This document shows, piece by piece, positions 56,877-64,000 of a stretch of DNA of 64,000 bases. The notes beneath the pieces are model-generated. The model did no database searches and was not told the origin of the DNA. It saw only the letters and a program-made list of their open reading frames with translations. The translations under genes and the position numbers were made by a program. Positions within the stretch are counted from its first letter, which is position 1, and each line of letters starts with the position of its first letter. The DNA is from Carposina sasakii (lineage: Eukaryota; Arthropoda; Insecta; Lepidoptera; Carposinidae). The stretch lies in NCBI GenBank assembly GCA_014607495.2, contig CP053148.1:17794001-17858000 (forward strand). The letters run 5' to 3'.

Positions 56877-58067
56877 TTAGGCTTTATAAGCCGAATAAGG
56901 GGACTTCTCAAGAGGAATATCCTTCCACAAATCCGGGGTCAGGTAGCCATAGGTTTTGGCTATGGCTGCGTAAGTAGCCTTAGCAAAGTTGCCCAGGGTG
57001 CTGGTGGAGCCACGGGCGGAAGTGTAGCAGTCCTGGATGCCGGCCATCTGTAGCAGCTTCTTGGGTACGGGTGCAGACACAATACCAGTACCACGCGGCG
57101 CTGGGATCAGACGAACGGTAACTGATCCACACTTGCCTGTGATCTGGAAGAAGTAATGGTGGAATTAGTAATGGTATAATACAGAAGGTCCAATTTCTAA
57201 TGATGTTCATGTTTTGGTATAACCATCAAGTAAGATGTGCCGTGACTGGACACCTTACGGTCACTAACATCTCTGTATGGCTCTTATGATAAGGTTTCCC
57301 AGGATAGCGGTCTCTTAATGGTGCTGACATGTGAAAAGTTCTTTCAAGGCTGCTATATGACGGCAGGATTAGCTATTGGAGTTACACGATATGTCGACGT
57401 TAGTCAAGATCATACTATAATATCACCGGCTTGGTTTGGGCCTAAGGTAGTGGCAGTTGCTAGAATATACCAAATTTGGATGGATAATAGAGAAAATACC
57501 AAATCTGGATAATAGAGACATTCTAGTAGAACCTTAAACTAATTAACTTACCTTGCAAGGAACAGTATGAGGCTTTCCAATTTTATTACCCCAGTAGCCC
57601 CTGCGTACTGGCAGAACAGATAACTTGGCAAGTATGATGGCGCCTCTGATAGCCGTTGCCACCTCCTTACTGCATTTTATGCCAAGACCAACATGCCCAT
57701 TGTGATCTCCTATAGCCACGAATGCCTTGAACCGAGTGCGCTGACCAGCTCGAGTCTGCTTTTGAACTGGCATTATCTTCAGGACTTCATCGCTCAAAGA
57801 CGGACCGAGGAAATAGTCGATGATCTCATACTCCTTGATTGGCAAGGAAAAGAGGTAGATGCTTTCAAGACTGGTTATTTTGCCCTCGTTGACCAAACGT
57901 CCTAGCTTGGTGACGGGCACCCAGACTTTGGGGTTTTCATCCTTGCCGCGTCCACGACGTCCACGGCTGCGTCCACGGCCGCGGATGCCGCCTCGACCTC
58001 TTTCTCCGCGGGATCCGAAGCCGCCGCGGAAGCCGCCACGGGTGGCCACGGGAGCAGCTTCCGCCAT
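56877..58067 (-). CDS. RpS2: Ribosomal protein S2 (uS5), copy 1
   Basis: 40S small-subunit protein uS5, needed for translation accuracy and located near the mRNA entry channel. Two coding exons: 58067-57552 (172 codons) and 57143-56877 (88 codons plus stop), 260 residues in total, normal for insects. The intron 57144-57551 has GTAAGT and CTTCTTCCAG borders and splits the gene after ..PHTVPCK in phase 0. Residues ~10-42 are an RGG/RGR-rich tail typical of S2; the S5 domain signature [20 protein letters not shown] lies near 118-137. A further acceptor (TGTCTTCTTTAG) sits one base before the ATG, so a non-coding first exon must lie upstream, perhaps ending at the donor near 59094. A diverged second copy lies 3.4 kb upstream on the same strand. 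Confidence 0.93.
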
Positions 58068-58435
58068 TCTAAAGAAGACATTTAAATTCATGGTAAAAAT
58101 TTCCAAATTCTAAAATTACCCTGGTTTAAGGGGACGGTAGCAGATGAGATAAAAAACCTGATTATAATATTGACTGATAAAAATTTAACCACTACATATT
58201 ATGAAACAAAGTCACTTGCCGCTGTCTGTCCGTCCCTATGTATGCTTAGATCTTTCAAACTAGGTAACGGATTTTGATGCGGTTTTTTTAATAGATAGAG
58301 TGATTCACGAGGAAGGTTTATAATGTATAACTAGGGACCCGCCCCGGCTTCGCACGTTACTCCCGTGTACTATCAAGCGGGGAAGCCGTGGGCGGCCGCT
58401 AGTAACTTATAATAAAAGATAAAGATCCTATGCTA

Positions 58436-58653
58436 TACTAGTGGCCGACTGCAGAAAAAACAAAAATGTTGTAATTATTCGGGATAAAAAAAATCCCGGG
58501 ATAAAAAGCAGCCATGTGTTAATCCAGGGTATCCGCTAACTACAAAACCAAATTTTATTAAAATCGCTCCAGGCGTTTTTACTTGAAAGAGTAATAAACA
58601 TCCATCCATCCATACTCACAAACTTTCGTGTTTATAATATTAGTAGGACTAGT
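58436..58653 (-). repeat. Dispersed 'CCCGGGATAAAAA' repeat, copy 4, full length
   Basis: Plus strand begins ACTAGTGGCCGACTGCAGAA, includes 'AAATCCCGGGATAAAAAGCA' and ends 'TTATAATATTAGTAGGACTA'. It is the reverse complement of the copy at 10341-10582. Confidence 0.8.
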
Positions 58654-60008
58654 ACTTCAGACACTTAATTAATTTGTGATTGCTACATACAAAGTTAATA
58701 GAAGTTACAGCTCATAATGTATGTACTAAAACATAATGTAACATTTTTTTTAAGAGATATCATAATGAGCTCGCGACGCTGATTCCAAATATATAAATAA
58801 CTAATCCTTACGACAATTGAAATTTCCGGTATCGATATCATTCAAAAATTCATCTTATTCTATCAATTTATAATCAGTACATTTTATTATATGAAGTCTT
58901 GATCAAGTAATTGAAATTGGTCAAATTCATTTATTGATGACTGACATCAAAAAAGCTGCCATAAGCTCTCCTAAATTGCTCTTATCAAAGTAATGAACGT
59001 CTGTAAGCTATAGTATTGTTAAAATAACTGAAACATGTTAACAAATTCATCATACAATAAGCTAAACACAACAAATAAATATAAAATCATTACCTTGTCT
59101 CTCAAACGACTACCACAGTAAACTTTATCAGAGCAACTAAATGAATAACACGTACAGTAACAGGTAAACGTATGAGCGGACGAATAATCGATTTTAAAGG
59201 GACGCCAGTCTAGCTTTTTAAACTCCCATCCCAGACTGAGATCGCGGAGCCAGGCAGCCTGGAAGGGTAATTTTAGACAAATTTATTAGCATTCTTTAGT
59301 TAATCTCTCTAAAATTCAACGTTAACCTTTAATAAAATATTTAGATGTGTGTGTACATTAGTATAAATTAGAGTTATAAAAACAATATTAAAAGCAACCA
59401 ATGTTGTGTATTTTTTAAGTGTAAAAGGAGCATAAGGGAAATTTCAAGAATCAGTTGTGGAAGAAGTAAAAAGTCAAATGTTCACATACCGGTTAATGTG
59501 CAACATATGCATATACAAATGTGCAAAAGACGCACAGTTTAATGTGCAATAGATATACCATTGGTTTTCATAGTTAAAAGTCATGCTTTTTATATTCATT
59601 TTAGCTAAGCGACACGACGTTAGTAATTATTTTATCCAAAGTATTTTAGATTAATGATATCTAATCTAAGATCTTTATTCTAAGCATAGGATTGGATAGA
59701 TAGATACCATTACGTTAAACCATTCAATGATTCATTCTAAATGGTATTACATGAAATTACTAAAATATAATACTTGAAAGGGCTGAACATAAACGGACCT
59801 AGAAATTGTAAATAAGAGAAAGCACACGGACCCTAAGGGTAATAAGGGGCACCTTCGACAATTTCAAGGACATTGGGGTAGGCTTGGTAGTGTCAAGGTC
59901 TCGGGAATCTGTGTTATGAGTTCATCCGGGAATCGGGATAACGATTGGTAATCAGTTGATATTTTTAAGAATTGTTACATTAAATAGCTAATCCCCAGTA
60001 ATATAAGA

Positions 60009-60250
60009 TCAATGGCAATGGGCAGGGCACATAGCTCGAAGAACTGATGGCCGATGGAGTCGGAAAGTTATAGAGTGGATACCACGTATCGGCACACGCC
60101 AAGCTGGGGAGGCCACCCGCGAGGTGACGGATGACCTGGCCAAGGTCGCGGGCGTCGGTTGGATGCAGGCTGCTTCCGACCGGTCGGAGTGGAGGTTGTT
60201 GGGGGAGGCCTATGTCCAACAGTGGACTTCTCAGGGCTGTAAATGATGAA
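60009..60250 (+). pseudogene. RTE-type LINE C-terminal remnant
   Basis: Plus-strand words 'CACATAGCTCGAAGAACTGA' and 'GGTTGGATGCAGGCTGCTTC', then 'GAGGCCTATGTCCAACAGTG' and GGGCTGTAAATGATGAA. It is close to 31613-32015 but frame-shifted around 60095-60125. Confidence 0.75.
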
Positions 60251-60591
60251 TATAAGATATATAGGGTGAATGTGACTCGTAAAGGAGACAGATAAACCAA
60301 TTAGCTCAATGTAATTGCTTCAAAAGTGTGTGACCATGCATCCCGTTTTTCTATGGTGATTAATTAATTTAAGATAAGAAGCAATCAATCTTTGATAGAT
60401 CTATGACGCACTTTTACTGCTTTAGGAAGTACCTACATTTAGTCATTGGGTAAAAATTATTTCGAACACTGTTTGATCCTTCCAACTAAATAAAGTTACC
60501 GGGTTAAATTATAGTTCCCATGGTACGAGTAAATAAGAAAGCCAACTTATAGAAGCGACTATGGTAGTTAGTATAAATAAAATAACATACC

Positions 60592-60683
60592 TCGTTCCGA
60601 TGATTACGCAAATGACCACGTTGTAGGACGTTTACTAATGCACTGAGCGATCGCTTTTTGCGCAACCCCTTCTTAGTAACCCC
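60592..60683 (-). other. Weak exon candidate between the RpS2 copies
   Basis: Minus-strand frame 'GVTKKGLRKKRSLSALVNVL' then QRGHLRNHRNE, bounded by AGCTTACAG and a donor GAG|GTATGT. The acceptor has a poor pyrimidine tract. It is not part of known S2 proteins. Could be a 5' UTR exon or chance. Confidence 0.15.
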
Positions 60684-60894
60684 TGTAAGCTTCCCCAAGG
60701 TTATAGGGCACAGGGGCTGGCTAGCTGTAGGCGCCTTTATAATTTTACTTAAGTACAGTCAAACAATGGACATTTGAGTAATTATATGTATACAAAATAA
60801 CCCTAGCATAGACATATAAGGACATCCTAATTCTGTTCTCACTAGAGATAAATGTCACACAAATATATAATTTTTAAATGTCTTTAAGTCTACT

Positions 60895-61020
60895 TAGGGC
60901 CGATTTTTCCAAACGTCTGATAAATAACGTTGATGCTGGCTTTCTCTAAAACTTGATCATGATAGAGACAGCATTAACTTTTTATTCTTCTGATAGGCTA
61001 TCTGATGTTTGAAAAAATTT
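60895..61020. mobile_element. Small inverted-repeat element
   Basis: 'GGGCCGATTTTTCCAAACGT' at the left and 'TGATGTTTGAAAAAATTT' at the right are imperfect inverted ends, with CTGATA repeated inside both. Relative of the ends flanking 61079-61232. Confidence 0.4.
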
Positions 61021-61127
61021 AATAAATTTATTCTATTCAATTTTTCTTTTATTAGGAAAACAGCAAGGAAATGTTACTAAAGGCCAATTTTTCCCCTTCA
61101 GAACAACCAACTTTTTACGAATTCAAC

Positions 61128-61207
61128 ATTTTGGGATTCAACATTTGGGATTCAACATTTTGCTAATTGAACATCATAAGAATCCAACATTTTGCAAATT
61201 CAACATT
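61128..61207. repeat. TTCAACATTTTG minisatellite-like array
   Basis: Five to six imperfect units of 14-17 bp (ATTCAACATTTTGGG, ATTCAACATTTGGG, ATTCAACATTTTGCTA and so on). The array is framed by inverted words CCTTCAGAAC (61097) and GTCCTGAAGG (61210) and by AATTTTTCC, so it sits inside a small inverted-repeat element. Confidence 0.65.
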
Positions 61208-61470
61208 GTGGTCCTGAAGGAATTTTTCCAATAGTTAGATGGCCAAGCAATAAAGTTGATGTTGTCTCTATCTCGATTTTAGACAAGAAAAGCATCAAAT
61301 TATACTTTAATTGTAATTGTAACAAAATAATAAAACGACACACCATAGTTCAAGTTTTTACTTGACTTAGATTAAATATATAGACAAGTATACAAAGATT
61401 TCCAAAGTTTTCAAAAGTGTATAGATAAAAGTGTTTCACAAAATTGTAAATAGTTTTCTGAAGGTAACAT

Positions 61471-62429
61471 TTAGGCCCTGTTTGCTGAATAGGGGGTTCT
61501 AGAAAGTGGAATATCCTTCCACAGATCCGGAGTATGATATTTGTATGTTTGTGCTATAGCAGCAAACGTTGCCTTAGCGAAGTTGCTAAGAGTGCCAGTG
61601 GCGCCACGGGCGGTAGTGTAGCAGTCTTCAATTCCAGCCAGCTGCAGCAGCTTCTTCGGGACGGGAGCAGATACGATGCCAGTCCCGCGAGGAGCTGGGA
61701 CCAGACGGACGGATACTGAGCCACATTTCCCAGTCACCTGAAAAGAAGAATTTCTTAGAGACATTTCCATTTTTGTGTATCCTCACCAGATATCAATATT
61801 TCAAAATGATTAGCTATCTATTAGTCTCTCTAAAGTTTTAATGTTGCTCAATCAATTTAATTGAAAATTTAAGTTCAAATCTATATTTAGATCTGGTACA
61901 AAGGAGGTAATTATAAAGTGGAAATTACATTGCACGGAACGGTATGAGGTTTCCCAATCTTATTGCCCCAATATCCTCTGCGTACTGGCAGAATAGATAG
62001 CTTGGCAAGTATAATGGCGCCTCTTATAGCAGTCGCCACCTCCTTGCTGCACTTGACGCCAAGCCCGATATGGCCATTGTGGTCTCCAATAGCCACGAAC
62101 GCCTTGAACCGAGTGCGCTGACCAGCTTGAGTCTGCTTCTGCACCGGTATTATCTTGAGGACTTCGTCAGTCAACGTCGGGCCGAGGAAGTAGTCGATGA
62201 TCTCGAACTCCTTAATCGGCAGCGAGAACAGGTAAATGGTCTCCAGGCTGTCGATCTTCCCAGCGTTGACCAGGCGGCCGAGCTTGGTGACTGGCACCCA
62301 GACTTTGGGCTCATCTTCGCGGCGACGGCCACGGCTGCGGCATCGGGGCTGCAAACCACGGGGCCTGTCACCGCGGGAGCCAAACCCTCCGCGAAATCCA
62401 CCTTTATTGGCTGGAACTACCTCCGACAT
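61471..62429 (-). CDS. Ribosomal protein S2 (uS5), copy 2
   Basis: Second uS5 gene in tandem. Exons 62429-61929 (167 codons) and 61737-61471 (88 codons plus stop), 255 residues. The intron 61738-61928 is at the same position as in copy 1 but shorter, with donor AAT|GTAATT and acceptor TTCTTTTCAG. The weaker donor also changes the last residue of the exon from Lys to Asn. The RGG tail is shorter and less regular (one Cys, [11 protein letters not shown]). The S5 core is intact ([20 protein letters not shown]). In the last exon I count about 18 differences from copy 1 in 88 residues, mostly conservative, with no stops or frameshifts. This pattern suggests both copies are or were recently under selection. 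Either could be the main housekeeping gene. Confidence 0.92.
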
Positions 62430-62516
62430 CCTGAAGAGTATAGTCAACTGTTTAACAAAACTTGAGATGGAAATAAATGAGGCAGACAATGGAATAAGTA
62501 ATTTAACAATCCTTAC

Positions 62517-62659
62517 ACGAGAAAATCGCTAGATACGAGTATACTTCTAATTGAACTTGATATCAGCTCAACAACTGGCAATGGAAAGAAACATTATTGA
62601 TAACGGCTTATTTCTAATTTTAGTAGGAATCGCACATGCGCAAATATTGCCGAGAGAAG
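62517..62659 (-). promoter_or_regulatory. Candidate 5' UTR exon and TOP start of RpS2 copy 2
   Basis: On the minus strand CTTCTCTC (62659-62652) resembles the 5' terminal oligopyrimidine start of ribosomal protein mRNAs. A donor-like CGT|GTAAGG lies at 62517 and an acceptor CTCTTCAG at 62431, giving an 86-nt leader intron directly before the ATG. The transcript structure is inferred. Confidence 0.35.
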
Positions 62660-62944
62660 CGTCCTAAAGTGAAACAAAATGGTCGATGATATTATTTTAT
62701 TTTATATTTTTATCCTCGACCATATATCATAGTAACAAATTATTGTAAAGCAAAGTAACTTCAAATCATGATCTACCGAATAAAATTATTGTTGCTGCGT
62801 GATGCCCAATTTTGTAATATTTTATTTATGTGAAATGAGCAAATCTTTACAATTTTCTTTGTCCCAATTTTTTAGTTTTTCTAATAATATTTCTATGAGC
62901 TGTTTCGAGAATTTGTTTATTATATTAGTTTAGTTTTTATGATT

Positions 62945-63391
62945 TTGTTCCCAAAGGGTAAAAACGGGATCCTAATACTAAGACTTCGCTGTCTGTCTGT
63001 CCGTCCGTACGTCTGTCACCAGACTATATCTTAATAACCGCGAAATCTCGACAGATGAAATTTTCACGAATTAGGTATTTCTGTTTCTGCTATAACAGCA
63101 AATACTATAAACAAAATATAATGTATAGTTAAGGGGGCTCCCATACAACAAACGCGATTTTTTTGCCCCCTTTTCTCGATATTAATAATAGCAACAGGAA
63201 GGCAATTGAAGTGTTCACAAAATACTCAGTTGTATTTACTCTTTAATAATAAATAATAAAATAAATACATATTTAAGGGGGGATCCCATACAAAAAACTA
63301 AATAAAGTTTAGGACATGAGCTTCTTGTTTATCTCGTCAATGGTACTTCGTGCACGAGTCCGACGTCCGAATCGCATTTGGCCGGTTTTTG
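62945..63391. mobile_element. Lepidopteran repeat ending TTTGGCCGGTTTTT
   Basis: From 'GTTCCCAAAGGGTAAAAACG' through a (CTGT)n-rich stretch 'CGCTGTCTGTCTGTCCGTCC', two 'AAGGGGG..TCCCATACAA' blocks, to 'CGAATCGCATTTGGCCGGTT'. Shares its end with the element at 20173-20622. Non-coding in this copy. Confidence 0.65.
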
Positions 63392-64000
63392 TTTATTATT
63401 TAATCAATTGTCTACTCTACATACTTTATATATGAAAATATAATAAGACTTTTATACTGGCTGCCAATTTTTTATTTATATACCTAATCGCCTTTTATTA
63501 CTATTAGGAAATGAATTTAACATTTTTATGGACACTAAATTGACATTTACATAAATAAATCATTTATGTGCAAAAAATAGAAACACTGTATTCCTAATTA
63601 CCTTTGTAAATAACAACAAAGCGCATAATACACATGTAAATAGATTTCAATTTTACTTATAATAATAAATTAAATATATACTTACAGTGTAATAACCGCC
63701 AACTTGAACACAATTTAGTTTTGACCAATTAAGCGTAAATACTACAAACAAAACAATCTACAAACTAGCAACTAAATGGACCTAGGCAAAGCTAGGTCCT
63801 AAGCAAAATAAAAGCTCAGACTTTGCGAAAATCGATACTAAAGGACGCCCTATTCCCTCACCAGTCTAGAACAGGCAAAGGTCCTAGGTCCATTCGGCCC
63901 TCAGTACTAATCTGAAGTTTCTCTGGCAGCGAAAGGGACGATATTTATGTTCTATGTTGCTAAGTTAAAAGAGTACAGATATAGATTTGATAAATGTTTT
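63392..64000. other. AT-rich end of window, nothing recognised
   Basis: No repeats shared with the rest of the window and no gene. A palindromic-looking 'GACCTAGGCAAAGCTAGGTC' occurs near 63779. Confidence 0.5.

Larger units (their letters stand above)
58068..61470. other. Interval between the two RpS2 copies
   Basis: Probably contains the 5' UTR exon and promoter of copy 1; a donor AAG|GTAATG on the minus strand at 59094 is the best candidate end of that exon. Also holds repeats at 58436-58653 and 60009-60250, a small inverted element at 60895-61020 and the TTCAACATTTTG array at 61128-61207. Confidence 0.45.

Noticed and set aside
1..64000. CRISPR arrays, bacterial operons or prophage
   Set aside because: Introns, SINE/LINE content and spacing show a eukaryotic nuclear genome; the only regular arrays are microsatellites and the short TTCAACATTTTG array.

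Overview
The window looks like a piece of a moth or butterfly (Lepidoptera) nuclear genome. It is AT-rich, has spliceosomal introns and very little coding sequence, and is packed with short interspersed repeats of types I know from Lepidoptera: an RTE-tailed SINE-like family ending '...CAGCAGTGGACTGCAATAGGCTGATGATG', remnants of RTE-type LINE C-termini, a '(C)CCGGGATAAAAA' repeat family, the 'ACCCCGTAAGGGATAAAGGCGTGAT' tail repeat and many foldback/MITE elements. All calls come from reading the sequence by eye; no database search was run.

Layout. 1-21,360: no convincing host gene; a mosaic of SINE-like copies, MITEs and AT-rich spacer. 21,361-24,636: a MITE, then an intronless 901-codon minus-strand gene for a ciliary/flagellar AAA protein of the dynein regulatory complex subunit 11 (IQCA1) family. 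24,637-30,552: spacer with a CpG-rich, promoter-like block near 25.0-25.3 kb and a hammerhead-ribozyme-like motif at 27,884-27,930. 30,553-37,091: two isolated minus-strand exon-like blocks (30,553-30,630 and 36,730-37,091) with good splice sites and compatible phase, perhaps one gene with long introns; an exact RFX-type X-box sits at 36,037. 37,092-43,900: repeats, foldback elements and tRNA-like sequences.

43,926-49,020: a nearly complete CR1-like non-LTR retrotransposon. It has ORF1 with a PHD-like finger and an esterase-like region, and ORF2 with an AP-type endonuclease and a reverse transcriptase. Unusually, it is flanked by two apparently identical 308-bp direct repeats, which this type of element does not normally carry. 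ORF2 is broken by what looks like a single extra A.

49,021-56,876: a GC-box region with a possible first exon (minus strand), a head-to-head SINE pair, MITEs and LINE remnants. 56,877-62,430: two tandem minus-strand genes for ribosomal protein S2 (uS5), each with two coding exons and the same intron position. Both have open reading frames but have diverged from each other. 62,660-64,000: another repeat with the '...TTTGGCCGGTTTTT' end, then AT-rich sequence.

The recognisable genes are a cilium/flagellum gene and a duplicated translation gene; nothing suggests a shared pathway. The most unusual structures are the direct-repeat-flanked CR1-like element, the hammerhead-like motif and the ribosomal protein gene duplication.
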